Shown in pieces: positions 54,798 through 64,000 of a stretch of DNA of 64,000 bases (positions within the stretch are counted from its first letter, which is position 1; every line of letters begins with the position of its first letter). A program made the translations under genes and the position numbers. Where the stretch lies: the NCBI RefSeq assembly GCF_000419605.1, contig NZ_ATTI01000001.1, forward strand, positions 1,708,501 to 1,772,500, written 5' to 3'. Below the pieces are notes generated by a model. That model worked only from the letters and a program-made list of their open reading frames with translations. It was not told where the DNA came from and ran no database searches. Source of the stretch: Sphingomonas phyllosphaerae 5.2. Its GTDB lineage: Bacteria > Pseudomonadota > Alphaproteobacteria > Sphingomonadales > Sphingomonadaceae.

Positions 54798-55163
54798 ATG
54801 AAGACCTGCCTGATCGTCGATGATTCCAAGGTGATTCGCAAGGTCGCGCGTCACATCCTCGAGGCGCTCGACTTCGCGGTGTCGGAAGCGTGCGACGGGC
54901 GCGAGGCGCTGACCCATTGCCGGCAATCGTGCCCGGACGTTATCCTGCTCGACTGGAACATGCCGGTGATGAGCGGCATGGAGTTCCTGCGCGCGCTGGG
55001 TTCCGAAACGCTTCCGCATCGCCCGAAGGTGGTGTTCTGCACGACCGAAAACGGCATGGCGCACATCCGGGCCGCTATCGAGGCCGGCGCCGACGAATAT
55101 GTGATGAAGCCGTTCGACCGGGAGACGCTGCACAGCAAGCTCCAGATCGTCGGCGTCGCCTGA
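54798..55163 (+). CDS. cheY: Chemotaxis response regulator CheY
   Basis: A 121-residue single receiver domain: acidic pocket Asp8-Asp9 (LIVDDSKVIR), phosphoacceptor Asp52 (ILLDWNMPVMSG), switch Thr82 (VVFCTTENG) and conserved Lys104 (YVMKPFDRE). It would carry the signal from CheA to the flagellar motor. The 70-base gap before it holds a possible CtrA box, so it may have its own promoter. Confidence 0.93.
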   Translation: MKTCLIVDDSKVIRKVARHILEALDFAVSEACDGREALTHCRQSCPDVILLDWNMPVMSGMEFLRALGSETLPHRPKVVFCTTENGMAHIRAAIEAGADEYVMKPFDRETLHSKLQIVGVA

Positions 55164-55190
55164 ACGCCTCGCGCGGGTTTCGGGACGGTC

Positions 55191-56252
55191 ATGAATCAGC
55201 GCATCGGCTTCGGCTCGTCAGGGCGGCGGGACGCACGCGTCCTGATCGTCGACGACTCGGCGGTCGCGCGCGCTGCGCTGTCGCGCTTCATCACCGGTAG
55301 CGGCCGCTTCCAGCTCGCCGGTGCGGTGCCCGATGCGCAGCGTGCGATGGCGTTCCTTCGCGTCGAGCGGGTCGACCTTATCCTGCTCGATCTCGTCATG
55401 CCGCATCAGAACGGCATCGACGCACTCCCCGAATTGCTGAAGGCCGGTGGCGGCGCGCGCGTGCTGGTCGTCTCCAGTGCCGCCGCGACCGGGGCCGAAG
55501 TGACGATGCGCGCGCTGGCGCTGGGGGCGGCGGATACGTTGGTGAAGCCAAGCATCGGCGCATTCGCCACCCGCTTCGGCGAGACGTTGCTCGCCCGGTT
55601 AGACCTGCTTGCCGCATCCGGCGAGTCGGGCACGGCCCCGCGTCGCACCACGGTGATGACGCCCCCGCCGTTCGATGCGATCGCCATCGGTGCGTCGACC
55701 GGCGGCATCCACGCGCTCGCCTCGCTGCTCGCGCAGGTTCCGAAGCACATGACGCAGCCGATCGCGATCACCCAGCACTTGCCACCCTCCTTCTCGCCGT
55801 TCTTTGCCGCGCAGGTGGGCACCTCTGCGCAACGCCCGTGCCGGGTCGGTGAGGAACGTGGGCGGCTCTGCGCCGGCGAGGTTCTGATCGCGCCGGGCGA
55901 CGCCCATCTGCTGCTCGCGAAGCTGCCGGACGGCAGCATCGGTACGCAGCTGTCGCAGGCGCCGTCGCCGACCGGCAACCGCCCCTCGGTCGATCCGATG
56001 TTCACCAGCATGGCTACCGTCTACGGCCCGCGCCTGCTTGCGATTGTCTTGACCGGTATGGGGCGCGACGGGCTGGAGGGAGCGCGTGCCGTACGCGCCG
56101 CCGGCGGAACCATCGTGGTGCAGGATCGCGAATCGTCGGTCGTGTGGGGAATGCCGGGGGCGGTGGCCGGTGCCGGGCTCGCCGACGCGGTGCTCGCCCC
56201 GCACGAGATCGGCGCGATGATCGCGGCCCAGCGCGTCGGCGTACGCGCATGA
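55191..56252 (+). CDS. cheB: Protein-glutamate methylesterase CheB
   Basis: A 353-residue two-domain protein: receiver (Asp21-Asp22, phosphoacceptor Asp67 in ILLDLVMPHQNGID) and methylesterase with catalytic Ser in AIGASTGGIHAL, His in ITQHLPPSFSPFF and Asp in VLTGMGRDGLEG. It removes methyl groups from receptors for adaptation, opposing CheR. The cheR start overlaps its stop by ATGA. Confidence 0.94.
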   Translation: MNQRIGFGSSGRRDARVLIVDDSAVARAALSRFITGSGRFQLAGAVPDAQRAMAFLRVERVDLILLDLVMPHQNGIDALPELLKAGGGARVLVVSSAAATGAEVTMRALALGAADTLVKPSIGAFATRFGETLLARLDLLAASGESGTAPRRTTVMTPPPFDAIAIGASTGGIHALASLLAQVPKHMTQPIAITQHLPPSFSPFFAAQVGTSAQRPCRVGEERGRLCAGEVLIAPGDAHLLLAKLPDGSIGTQLSQAPSPTGNRPSVDPMFTSMATVYGPRLLAIVLTGMGRDGLEGARAVRAAGGTIVVQDRESSVVWGMPGAVAGAGLADAVLAPHEIGAMIAAQRVGVRA

Positions 56253-57079
56253 TCGGCGATATCGATTCGGGTTCCGCACGAGTCTTTGCCGCGCTGCTGG
56301 AGGCGCGCACCGGGCAACGGATCGCGGCAGGACGAAGCTGGCGGTTCGAGGCGGCGCTCGGCCCGTTGCTCCAGGCATTGTCGCTCGATCGGGTCGAGCA
56401 ACTCGCCGCCCGCCTGATCGAGGGCAAGGACAAGTCGCTCGCCGATCGAATCATCGACGCGTTGCTGAACCAGGAGACCTCGTTCTTCCGCGATGCCGGG
56501 GTGATCGAAGGCGCGGTCGCTGCGGTGGCTGGCACGCCTACCCCGCTGCGCATCTGGAGCGCGGCGTGCGCGACCGGGCAGGAGCCGCTGTCAGTCGCGA
56601 TGCTGTGCGCGGAAGCGGGCGGCGCGATGCCGGAAATCGTCGCCACCGACGTCTCGGCCGCGGCGACTGCGCGCGCGCGCGATGGCAGCTACACGCAATT
56701 CGAGATCCAGCGCGGATTGCCTGTTCGCCGCATGGTGAAGTGGTTCGAGCCCACCACGGACAACAATTGGCGCGCCTCCCCGGAACTGCTGCGAGCGATC
56801 CAGTATCGGCGTCACAACCTGGTCGTCGATGCGCCCCCGGCGGGCGAGTTCGACCTGATCCTGTGCCGCAACGTGCTGTTCTACCTCGCGCCGCAATTGC
56901 GCGAGCAGGTACTGGCGCGGTTGGCGGGCGCGCTGCGTCCGGACGGGCTGCTGCTGCTCGGCGCCGGCGAAACGGTGATCGGGCAGTCCGAACGATTGCG
57001 GCCCAGCCCGCGCGTTCGCGGCCTGTACGAGCGCGTACCCGGCGATGCCGACGGGAAGAAGGTTTACACCGGCCGCTGA
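56249..57079 (+). CDS. cheR: Chemotaxis protein methyltransferase CheR
   Basis: A 276-residue SAM-dependent methyltransferase that methylates receptor glutamates. The N-terminal helical domain has LLNQETSFFRDAGVIEG; the SAM fold has IWSAACATGQEPLSVAML, IVATDVSAAATARARDG and FDLILCRNVLFYLAPQL. Coupled to cheB by a 4-base overlap and the last gene of the chemotaxis operon. Confidence 0.94.
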   Translation: MIGDIDSGSARVFAALLEARTGQRIAAGRSWRFEAALGPLLQALSLDRVEQLAARLIEGKDKSLADRIIDALLNQETSFFRDAGVIEGAVAAVAGTPTPLRIWSAACATGQEPLSVAMLCAEAGGAMPEIVATDVSAAATARARDGSYTQFEIQRGLPVRRMVKWFEPTTDNNWRASPELLRAIQYRRHNLVVDAPPAGEFDLILCRNVLFYLAPQLREQVLARLAGALRPDGLLLLGAGETVIGQSERLRPSPRVRGLYERVPGDADGKKVYTGR

Positions 57080-57172
57080 TTTCGCGACGGACGATGCCAC
57101 AGGGGCAACGGTGGCGAGGTCGATGGTGAAAATCGAGGCGATCGGGTGGCGTGAAACCGGTGGGGTGTTGCG

Positions 57173-57862
57173 ATGAGATGCCATGAGGCGCCATCGCCCA
57201 ACTTCAACGAGCGCGCATTGCCGATCTCGATGATCGTGCTGCATTACACCGGCATGCAAACCGCGCAGCACGCGCTCGACCGGCTCCGCGATCCGGCCGC
57301 CGAGGTGTCGTGTCATTACTTCGTCGACGAGGATGGCGCCGTCACGCGGCTGGTGCCCGACGACAAGCGCGCCTGGCATGCCGGGGCCTCGCACTGGCGC
57401 GGCGTCACCGACATCAACTCGGCATCGATCGGGATCGAGATCGTGAACCCCGGGCATGACCATGGGTATCGCCCGTTCCCGGAGCCGCAGGTCGATGCGG
57501 TGGTGCGGCTGGTGGCGCATGTGAAGGACGCGTACGAGATCACGCGCGGGAACGTCGTCGGCCATTCCGACATCGCGCCGCAACGCAAGCGCGATCCCGG
57601 CGAGCTGTTCCCGTGGCACCGTCTGGCGCGGCTCCGGCTGGCGCTGCCGCGACCCACGAAGAACCTGGTCGATCCGATGTGGGGCGAGGCGGCGTTCTGC
57701 CTCGCGCTGGAGCGGTTCGGCTATGACGTCGGAAACCGCATGGCCGCGATCATGGCCTTCCAGCGTCGCTTCCGCCCCGAGTTGATCGATGGCGAGATGG
57801 ATGCCGAGTGCCGGATGATCCTGCTCGCACTGCTGCTTCCCAAACCGCAAGGGGATGAGTAG
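57173..57862 (+). CDS. N-acetylmuramoyl-L-alanine amidase (AmiD/AmpD type)
   Basis: A 229-residue amidase_2 domain protein cutting between MurNAc and the stem peptide. Zinc ligands are His in MIVLHYTGMQ, His in VVGHSDIAPQRKRDPG and the following Asp; HYFVDEDGAVTRLV and RAWHAGASHWRG are also typical. The C-terminus (about 165-225) resembles a peptidoglycan-binding helical domain. No signal peptide is visible from ATG 57173, so it may be a cytoplasmic muropeptide-recycling enzyme. It ends ten bases before rnpB. Confidence 0.9.
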   Translation: MRCHEAPSPNFNERALPISMIVLHYTGMQTAQHALDRLRDPAAEVSCHYFVDEDGAVTRLVPDDKRAWHAGASHWRGVTDINSASIGIEIVNPGHDHGYRPFPEPQVDAVVRLVAHVKDAYEITRGNVVGHSDIAPQRKRDPGELFPWHRLARLRLALPRPTKNLVDPMWGEAAFCLALERFGYDVGNRMAAIMAFQRRFRPELIDGEMDAECRMILLALLLPKPQGDE

Positions 57863-57871
57863 GGAGGGCGC

Positions 57872-58264
57872 GCCAGAGGGCCGGGCGGCCGCGTCACGCA
57901 TCTGCGTGCCGAGGAAAGTCCGGGCTCCACGGAACAACGGTGGCGGGTAACGCCCGCCGGCTTCTGCCTCGCGGCGGAAGTCAGGGACAGTGCAACAGAG
58001 AGCAGACGGCCTGGGCCTCGGCCCGGTCATGGTGAAAGGGTGCGGTAAGAGCGCACCGCGCGGCCGGTAACGGTCGTGGCACGGTAAACCCCACCGGGAG
58101 CAAGACCGAATAGGGGCGGCATGGCGGCGCTTGCGTCGTCGGGGTGTGTTCCCACCCGCTGCCCGGGTTGGTTGCTGGAGCGCGTCGGCAACGGCGCGCC
58201 AAGAGGAATGGTCGCCTATCTCCCGCAAGGGGGTGGACAGAACCCGGCTTACAGGCCCTCTGGC
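57872..58264 (+). ncRNA. rnpB: RNase P RNA, bacterial class A
   Basis: The catalytic RNA that trims tRNA 5' ends. The conserved core is present in order: GAGGAAAGTCCGGGCTCC (CR-I), GGTAAGAGCGCACCG, GGTAAACCCCACCGGGAGCA (CR-III region, CR-IV) and the 3' ACAGAACCCGGCTTACAGG (CR-V region). An 11-bp P1 helix closes the molecule: GCCAGAGGGCC (57872-57882) with GGCCCTCTGGC (58254-58264). The ends are set by this helix and could extend a few bases. Confidence 0.95.
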
Positions 58265-58330
58265 AAATTGCGGTACGATCGGGTGGCCGGCGGTTGGCGC
58301 GGGCAGCCCGCAACCTTATGTGGCGGGCGA

Positions 58331-58879
58331 ATGGTACGAACTCCGACCCGATCGAACGACTGGGGCTTTCCCCGCTGGCGTGGCTATGGCGCCAACCGTG
58401 AGGCCACGACCGTGAAGCTGTGCGACCGTCACGGGTGCACGGAACCGGGGACGTGCCCGGCGCCCAAGTCCCCGAACAGCCCTGAGCGCTGGTATTTCTG
58501 CCAGGCGCATGCCGCGGAATACAATCGGGGCTGGAACTACTTCGAGGGACTGTCGGCCGAGGAAGCTGCACAGCGCGAGGCGGACGAGCGACGCGATGCC
58601 GGCGGCTTCTCGCAATCGAAGCACCAGGCATGGGCAGGGCCGGGCGACGGCACGCGCTCACGCGACGAGATGCGCGCGCTGGAGGTGCTTGAACTGGAGG
58701 TTGACGCGACCTTCGACGACGTGCGGCTGGCGTGGCGGCGGCTCGCGAAGTCGAACCATCCCGACGTGCGTCCGGGCGACAAGGAAGCGGCGTCGCGCTT
58801 CCAGGCGATCCAGGCGGCCTATGACGTGCTGCGCGTCGCAGAGGATGCGCGGACGTGGAAGCCGGAGATGGGCGCGTGA
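58331..58879 (+). CDS. J-domain protein with Cys-rich N-terminal region
   Basis: A 182-residue protein from ATG 58331; the frame runs back into rnpB, so the start must lie after 58264. The C-terminal third is a J domain with HPD (AWRRLAKSNHPDVRPGDKEA) that would recruit an Hsp70. The N-terminal part has Cys/His pairs (LCDRHGCTEPGTC and YFCQAHAAEYN) that could bind a metal. Conserved in sphingomonads and relatives beside a small 2Fe-2S protein, whose start overlaps its stop (GTGA). Client unknown. Confidence 0.87.
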   Translation: MVRTPTRSNDWGFPRWRGYGANREATTVKLCDRHGCTEPGTCPAPKSPNSPERWYFCQAHAAEYNRGWNYFEGLSAEEAAQREADERRDAGGFSQSKHQAWAGPGDGTRSRDEMRALEVLELEVDATFDDVRLAWRRLAKSNHPDVRPGDKEAASRFQAIQAAYDVLRVAEDARTWKPEMGA

Positions 58880-59169
58880 AGGATCACGTCCGCGCCGGAT
58901 GGACCGGCGCGGTGCTGGTCTGCGGCAAATGCTCGAAGAAGCTGGAGGGCGGGTTCGGCGCGAAAGGCAAGGCCTCGCTCGCCAAGGCGCTGCGTGGCGA
59001 ACCGGCATTCGGCAAGGGCCGCAAGGCCGCGATTGGCGTGGTCGAGACACGTTGCCTCGGCATCTGCCCCAAGGGCGCGGTGACGATTGTCGACAGCCGC
59101 ACGCCGGGGCGGTGGCGGATCGTGCCGCTCGGGGCGGACGTCGAAGCGCTGGCCGACGAGTTGCGGTAG
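58876..59169 (+). CDS. Small thioredoxin-like 2Fe-2S ferredoxin-type protein
   Basis: A 97-residue protein from GTG 58876. Two Cys pairs are visible: VLVCGKCSKKLEGG near the N-terminus and TRCLGICPKGAVTIV in the second half, the pattern of the (2Fe-2S) thioredoxin-like ferredoxin family. It overlaps the J-domain gene stop, suggesting they are made together, perhaps for Fe-S cluster handling. Precise role unknown. Confidence 0.82.
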   Translation: MKDHVRAGWTGAVLVCGKCSKKLEGGFGAKGKASLAKALRGEPAFGKGRKAAIGVVETRCLGICPKGAVTIVDSRTPGRWRIVPLGADVEALADELR

Positions 59170-59484
59170 CTTTTCGAGAACGAATCGCCTCCGGTCGGGA
59201 TGGCGAAATCACGGTCTCACGATGTGAGCACACGTCGCCCGCCTCGAGCCGATCGCGCTTATACCCTCTTCCGTAAATCGTGTGCCGCAGAACCAGGTTC
59301 GGCGCTGAAGATCGGTGGGTGTCGGGACGACCTTCACCGACACCGAACGAATCTTCACGCCTGCCACGCCGTCATCCATCTTCATCATCGCGAGCATAGC
59401 GAACCAATCCCGCGCCGGACTCAGGCGACGCCGATGTCTTCGCTGCGCTCGCAATGATCAACTTCGATCGCCGGACGACGGCGA
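59170..59484. other. Intergenic region, no gene seen
   Basis: This stretch separates the convergent 2Fe-2S protein gene and paoC. Short frames on both strands lack start signals and motifs. I see no clear terminator hairpin with a T tract. Confidence 0.45.
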
Positions 59485-61680
59485 TCACGCCATCGGCAAG
59501 TCCTTCAGCACCTTGTCGAGCGTCAGCGGATAGTCACGGATTCGCACGCCGCACGCGTTGTAGACCGCGTTCGCGACCGCTGCCGCCGCGCCGCACAGCC
59601 CGAGTTCGCCGACACCCTTTGCCTTCATCGGCGACGTCTTGTCGTCGAGCGTGTCGAGGAAGACGACCTCCTGATGCGGCACGTCGAGGTGGACCGGGAC
59701 GTGATATTCCGCGAGGTCGTGGTTTACGAAATAGCCGAAACGCGGATCGACTACGGCATCTTCCATCAACGCGGCGCCGATCCCCATCGTCATGCCGCCG
59801 ATCACCTGGCTGCGCGCCGACTTGGGGTTGAGGATGCGGCCGGCGTCATAAACGCCCGACATTCGGCGCACGCGGATCTCGCCGGTATAGGCGTTCACCG
59901 CCGCTTCGACGAAATGCGCGCCGAAGGTCGCCTGCGCATAGTCCTTCTCCAGCGTGCCATATTCCATCGCATCCTCTCCGCTGATCCCGTCGTCGCCCGC
60001 CGCCTTGGCGAGCTCGACGGAGCGGTTGCCGCTGGTCACCTTGCCGTCGGCGAAGGTCACGTCGTCCGAGTTGAAGCCAAGCTTCTGCGCGATCCGGCGG
60101 CGGAGGTCGACGCACGCGGCATAGACGCCCGCCGTCGAGCTGTTGCCGCCCCATTGTCCACCCGATCCCGAGGACACCGGGAAACTGCTGTCACCCAGCA
60201 GCACGACGACCTTGTCGAGCGGCACGCCCAGCATCTCCGCGGCGGTCTGCGCGATGATCGTGTAGCTGCCGGTGCCGATGTCGGTCATGTCGGTAGCGAC
60301 CGTCACCACCCCCTCGCGATCGACGCCGACGCGCGCCGCCGACTTCATGTTCATGTTGTTGCGGAACGCCGCCGCCATGCCCATGCCGACCAGCCAGTCG
60401 CCGTCACGGACCTGACCGGGCTTCGCGCTGCGGCGTTCCCATCCGAACGCGTTGGCGCCTTGCTCCAGGCAACGCACGAGATTGCGATCGGAGAATTTAC
60501 GTTCCGGCTGCTCGGGGTCGACCATCGTGTCGTTGACGACGCGGAAGCGCACCGGGTCCATGCCCAGCTTCTCCGCCATCTCGTCCATCGCGACTTCCAG
60601 TGCCATCATGCCCGGCGCCTCGCCGGGCGCGCGCATCGCATTCGCCTCTGGCAGGTCTAGCACCGCCAGATGCGTTTCGGTCAGGCGGTTCGCGCCCGCG
60701 TAAAGCAATTGGGTCTGGTTGGCCGCAGTCTCTGGTCCGCCCCCGGGCAGGTCACCCGACCATGTCTGGTGCGCGATCGCGGTGATCTTGCCCGATTTCT
60801 CGGCACCGATGCGGATCCGCTGGATCGTCGCCGGCCGGTGGGTGGTGTTGTTCATCAGCTGCGGACGCGCCAGCGCGACCTTTACCGGCCGCCCCGCTGC
60901 CTTCGCGGCCAGCGCGGCCATCACTGCGTCGGAGCGCACCCACAATTTGCCGCCGAAGCCGCCGCCGACGTAAGGGGAGATGAGCCGTATCTTGTCCTTG
61001 GGAACCAGCAACGTCTCGCTCATGTCGCGCACGCCCCATGCGATCATCTGATTGCTGGTCCACAAGGTCAGCTGATCGCCGTTCCACGCCGCAATGGTCG
61101 CGTGCGGCTCCATCATCATGTGGCTCTGGTCGGGGGTGGTGTAGGTCGCGTCGAGCTTGACGGGCGCGCCGGCGAACGCGCCCGCGAAGTCGCCGCGTGC
61201 AGTCTTCATCTTGTCGCCCTTGGCGATCGGCGCACCGTCCTTGGCGGCCGCCAGCTCGTACTTGCCGCCGGCGCGGGCATAGTCGACGCGCACGCGCTTC
61301 GCGCCATCGCGTGCCTGCTCGAAGGTTTCGGCGACCACCACGGCGACCGCCTGATCGTAATGCTCGACCGTCGGACCGGCGAGCATCGTGGCGGTATGCG
61401 CCTTCGCCTTGCCGAGCTTGCCGGCATTCTCATACGTCACCACCGCCAGCACGCCCGGCGCGCGCAACGCGTCGCTGCTGTCGATGCGGGTAATCCGGCC
61501 CTTCGCCACGGCTGCGCCCACGATCACGCCATAGGCATGATTGGGTGCGACGTCGTTGCGCTCGAACGCGTAGGGGGCGGTGCCGCTGACCTTCAGCGGA
61601 CCGTCGATGCGGTCTGTCGGCTTGCCGATGACCTTCAACTGGTCGATCGGGTTCTTGCCGGCGGGAATATCGAACTTCAT
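59485..61680 (-). CDS. paoC: Molybdenum aldehyde oxidoreductase, molybdopterin-binding subunit (PaoC-like)
   Basis: The 731-residue large subunit of a xanthine-oxidase-family enzyme. Motifs seen are [11 protein letters not shown] (Moco contact), [38 protein letters not shown] and [19 protein letters not shown], whose Glu corresponds to the catalytic base. No signal peptide is apparent; family enzymes move through Tat with the small subunit. It overlaps the paoB stop (ATGA) and is last in paoA-paoB-paoC. No XdhC/PaoD-type maturation gene is visible in the window. Confidence 0.9.
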   Translation of the reverse strand: MKFDIPAGKNPIDQLKVIGKPTDRIDGPLKVSGTAPYAFERNDVAPNHAYGVIVGAAVAKGRITRIDSSDALRAPGVLAVVTYENAGKLGKAKAHTATMLAGPTVEHYDQAVAVVVAETFEQARDGAKRVRVDYARAGGKYELAAAKDGAPIAKGDKMKTARGDFAGAFAGAPVKLDATYTTPDQSHMMMEPHATIAAWNGDQLTLWTSNQMIAWGVRDMSETLLVPKDKIRLISPYVGGGFGGKLWVRSDAVMAALAAKAAGRPVKVALARPQLMNNTTHRPATIQRIRIGAEKSGKITAIAHQTWSGDLPGGGPETAANQTQLLYAGANRLTETHLAVLDLPEANAMRAPGEAPGMMALEVAMDEMAEKLGMDPVRFRVVNDTMVDPEQPERKFSDRNLVRCLEQGANAFGWERRSAKPGQVRDGDWLVGMGMAAAFRNNMNMKSAARVGVDREGVVTVATDMTDIGTGSYTIIAQTAAEMLGVPLDKVVVLLGDSSFPVSSGSGGQWGGNSSTAGVYAACVDLRRRIAQKLGFNSDDVTFADGKVTSGNRSVELAKAAGDDGISGEDAMEYGTLEKDYAQATFGAHFVEAAVNAYTGEIRVRRMSGVYDAGRILNPKSARSQVIGGMTMGIGAALMEDAVVDPRFGYFVNHDLAEYHVPVHLDVPHQEVVFLDTLDDKTSPMKAKGVGELGLCGAAAAVANAVYNACGVRIRDYPLTLDKVLKDLPMA

Positions 61681-62630
61681 GCCGCGCGTCCTTCGGCGAG
61701 CACCGCGGCGAGCGTACGCTCGACCAGCGGCAGTTTATAGGCGTTCTGCGAGGTGGGGGTGGAGCCGGCCAGCGCGGCGGCGGCGATCGCCTTCGCGCCA
61801 CCGTCCATACGCGTCTCCGCGGCCGCGACCCGCCACGGCTTGTGCGCAAGGCCGCCGAACGCGAAGCGCGGCGTACCGCTCTCCGGCAGGATCGCGGCGA
61901 CCGATATCGTGGCGAAGGCGTAGGAGGCGCGGTCGCGCACCTTGCGGTAGATGTGCGTGCCGCGCACCGGCGCTGGCAGGGTGACGGCGGTGATCATCTC
62001 GCCCGGATTCAGCACGGTCTCGATCCACGGCGTGTTGCCGGGCAGGCGATGGAAGTCGGCGATGGCGATCGCGCGCACCCGTCCTCCGGCGTCGACCGTC
62101 TCCACCGTCGCATCGAGGGCGCGCATCGCCACTGCCATGTCGCTGGGATGGGTTGCGATGCAATCCTTGCTCGTCCCGATCACCGCCAGTGCACGGCTGT
62201 AGCCGCCCAGGGCCGCACAGCCGGAGCCCGGCTTGCGCTTGTTGCACGCCTGGTTGGTGTCGTAGAAATACGGGCAGCGCGTCCGCTGGAGCAGGTTGCC
62301 GGCGGTGGTCGCCTTGTTGCGCAATTGCCCCGATGCGCCCGACAGCAGCGCGCGGCTGAGCACGCCGTAGTCACTTCGCACGCGCGGATCGGCGGCCAGC
62401 GCCGTGTTGCGGACCAGTGCGCCCACACGCAGACCGCCCTCCGGCGTCGCCGCGATCGTATCGAGGCCAAGGCGGTTGACGTCGACGAGGTGCGTCGGCG
62501 TCTCGACCTGCAGCTTCATCAGGTCGAGCAGGTTGGTGCCGCCTGCCACGAACTTCGCGCCGGGTTTCGCCGCGACCGCTGCTGCCGCAGCGGCGGGGCT
62601 GGTCGCGCGCTCGTAGGTGAAAGGCTTCAT
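61677..62630 (-). CDS. paoB: Molybdenum aldehyde oxidoreductase, FAD-binding subunit (PaoB-like)
   Basis: A 317-residue FAD subunit of the CO-dehydrogenase flavoprotein type, with [18 protein letters not shown] (FAD pyrophosphate loop) and [20 protein letters not shown]. The following insertion [20 protein letters not shown] carries Cys residues for the extra 4Fe-4S cluster that marks PaoB/YagS and 4-hydroxybenzoyl-CoA reductase-like enzymes. ATG 62630 overlaps the paoA stop. Electrons pass from Moco via the 2Fe-2S subunit to FAD here. Confidence 0.9.
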   Translation of the reverse strand: MKPFTYERATSPAAAAAAVAAKPGAKFVAGGTNLLDLMKLQVETPTHLVDVNRLGLDTIAATPEGGLRVGALVRNTALAADPRVRSDYGVLSRALLSGASGQLRNKATTAGNLLQRTRCPYFYDTNQACNKRKPGSGCAALGGYSRALAVIGTSKDCIATHPSDMAVAMRALDATVETVDAGGRVRAIAIADFHRLPGNTPWIETVLNPGEMITAVTLPAPVRGTHIYRKVRDRASYAFATISVAAILPESGTPRFAFGGLAHKPWRVAAAETRMDGGAKAIAAAALAGSTPTSQNAYKLPLVERTLAAVLAEGRAA

Positions 62631-63265
62631 GCAACATTCTCCGCGCCGGCGACGTCGGCGATGGCCGCGACGATGTTCGAATATGCGGCACAGCGGCAGA
62701 TGTTGCCGCTCATCCGCTCGCGCACCTCCTGCGCGTCGAGGCGCGATCCGGCGGTGAGATCGGACGAGACGTAGCTCGGCACCCCGTCCTTGATCTCCTG
62801 CAACATCGCGACTGCCGCCATGATCTGCCCGGGTGTGCAGTAACCGCACTGATAGCCGTCGTGCTTCACGAACGCGGCCTGCATCGGATGCAGGTCGCCC
62901 GGCTTACCCAGGCCCTCGATGGTGGTGATGTCGTCGCCGTCGTGCATCACCGCCAGCGTCAGGCAGGAATTGATCCGCTTGCCCTCCACCATCACCGTGC
63001 ACGCGCCGCATTGGCCATGGTCGCACCCCTTCTTGCTGCCGGTCAGGTGCAGATGCTCGCGCAAGGCATCCAGCAGTGTCACGCGCGGGTCGAGGTCCAG
63101 CGTGCGCTTCTTCCCGTTGACGGTGAAGGCGACGGGCATCGTCGCGGCGGGCGCCTCGGCGGGCAGCGGCAGCGCATCGACGGGGAGCGCCGCAGAGGAA
63201 GCCGCGGCCGCGCCGCTGACGAGCGCCCCCCGGCGCGTGAGGGAAATTCCGGTGCTGTCGGTCAT
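62627..63265 (-). CDS. paoA: Molybdenum aldehyde oxidoreductase, 2Fe-2S subunit (PaoA-like)
   Basis: A 212-residue small subunit. The N-terminus has a Tat signal ([20 protein letters not shown]), so the assembled enzyme is probably periplasmic. The plant-type cluster is [20 protein letters not shown]; the second cluster is [13 protein letters not shown] and [12 protein letters not shown] start at ATG 63265 (MTDSTGISL); an ATG nine codons upstream is possible. First gene of the operon, divergent from the aldolase-like gene, so promoters lie in 63266-63422. Confidence 0.92.
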   Translation of the reverse strand: MTDSTGISLTRRGALVSGAAAASSAALPVDALPLPAEAPAATMPVAFTVNGKKRTLDLDPRVTLLDALREHLHLTGSKKGCDHGQCGACTVMVEGKRINSCLTLAVMHDGDDITTIEGLGKPGDLHPMQAAFVKHDGYQCGYCTPGQIMAAVAMLQEIKDGVPSYVSSDLTAGSRLDAQEVRERMSGNICRCAAYSNIVAAIADVAGAENVA

Positions 63266-63422
63266 GTCGATCCTGCTGTGGAGAGGCGGCAAGGCGACCG
63301 CGTCCGTCGATGAAACGCGCTCGATCCATGTTATATCCGGCTGTAAGACAACGATACCCCACCCGCTGGCGGAGGGCCACTGCCTGTATTAACATCCGTG
63401 TCAGATAGCGGAGAGGACGGGC

Positions 63423-64000
63423 ATGGCATCGATTGCGACGATGGAGCCGACGGCGATGGCGCCGGGCGAGTGGGAAGCGCGCGTCGATCTGGCCGCGGCA
63501 TATCGGCTGGTGGCGCTATACGGCTGGGACGATCTGATCTTCACGCACCTCTCGGCGCGTGTGCCGGGGCCCGAGCATCATTTCCTCATCAACCCGTATG
63601 ACATGATGTTCGAGGAGATAACCGCCTCCTCGCTGGTAAAGATCGATGTCGAAGGTCAGCCGGTCGGCCCGAGCAGCCATCCGGTCAACCCGGCCGGCTT
63701 CACGATCCATTCCGCGATCCACATGGCGCGGGACGATGCGCACGCGGTGATGCACCTCCACACCCCGTACGGGCAGGCGGTGTCGGCGATGGCGTGCGGG
63801 CTGCTGCCGCACACGCAGACCGCGATGATCTCCGGCCATGACATCGCCTATCACGACTATGAGGGGATCGCGACCGACCTGGAGGAGCGCGATCGGCTGG
63901 TAACCGATCTCGGCGACCGACATGCGATGATCCTGCGCAATCACGGCACGCTGACGGTCGGCGACTCGGTCGCATCGTGCTTTCTGCGGCTCTATTTCCT
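63423..64000 (+). CDS. Class II aldolase/adducin family protein (partial)
   Basis: The first 192 residues are visible and the gene runs off the window. The aldolase/adducin fold is recognised by LVALYGWDDLIFTHLSARVP, zinc-ligand histidines in AVMHLHTPYGQAVSAMACG and a further His in MILRNHGTLTVGDSVASC. Members include sugar-phosphate aldolases and decarboxylase-like proteins; larger members like this often occur in catabolic clusters. It is divergent from paoABC, and substrate cannot be named. Confidence 0.88.
   Translation, partial: MASIATMEPTAMAPGEWEARVDLAAAYRLVALYGWDDLIFTHLSARVPGPEHHFLINPYDMMFEEITASSLVKIDVEGQPVGPSSHPVNPAGFTIHSAIHMARDDAHAVMHLHTPYGQAVSAMACGLLPHTQTAMISGHDIAYHDYEGIATDLEERDRLVTDLGDRHAMILRNHGTLTVGDSVASCFLRLYF

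Overview
The window looks like chromosomal DNA from a sphingomonad (Alphaproteobacteria, Sphingomonas-like). It is GC-rich and densely packed, with many 4-bp ATGA gene overlaps. It carries the alphaproteobacterial mutY / dciA / dsbA / smc cluster, chpT, an RpoH-type sigma factor, a class A RNase P RNA and probably the tail of a two-piece tmRNA. I see no prophage, insertion sequence, CRISPR array or integrase; almost everything reads as core or niche-core genes.

Layout. 1-1050: probable ssrA tail, a gene-poor stretch, then a 54-residue acidic protein with its own EcfG-type (general stress) promoter and terminator. 1.1-3.1 kb: SDR and acyl-CoA dehydrogenase. 3.4-11.5 kb: secreted CHAP protein, msrB, then a forward run proA-nadD-rsfS-rlmH-EnvC-like-Ctp protease-dsbB-coq7-secreted protein. 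11.6-13.1 kb: divergent dedA and aldo/keto reductase around an inverted repeat. 13.4-16.6 kb: a reverse cassette of radical SAM protein, hemerythrin and DUF4130-UdgX fusion, which is the most intriguing system here. 16.6-26.6 kb: GT87-like membrane protein, smc, two DsbA-like thiol oxidoreductases, dciA, mutY, a serine hydrolase and nudC. 27.2-33.4 kb: recF and gyrB separated by two tandem MFS paralogues. 33.6-45.9 kb: transporters, glmM, gpmA, small enzymes, chorismate mutase, polyprenyl diphosphate synthase, an OYE-type reductase, tRNA-Pro(CGG), a pnuC plus NMR-kinase pair, and lepA. 45.9-48.8 kb: modABC and mtgA. 48.9-51.3 kb: rpoH, rluD and a JAMM protease. 51.3-57.1 kb: chpT followed by cheA-cheW-cheY-cheB-cheR. 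57.2-59.2 kb: amidase, rnpB, J-domain protein and small 2Fe-2S protein. 59.5-63.3 kb: PaoABC-type molybdenum aldehyde oxidoreductase. From 63.4 kb: a class II aldolase-like gene cut by the window end.

Connections. ModABC would supply molybdate for PaoABC. NadD, PnuC, the NMR kinase and NudC all belong to NAD metabolism. Coq7 and the polyprenyl synthase both belong to ubiquinone synthesis. ChpT beside the chemotaxis operon, with CtrA-box-like sequences in front of cheA and cheY, suggests cell-cycle control of chemotaxis. Function calls come from motif recognition by eye; no database search was possible.
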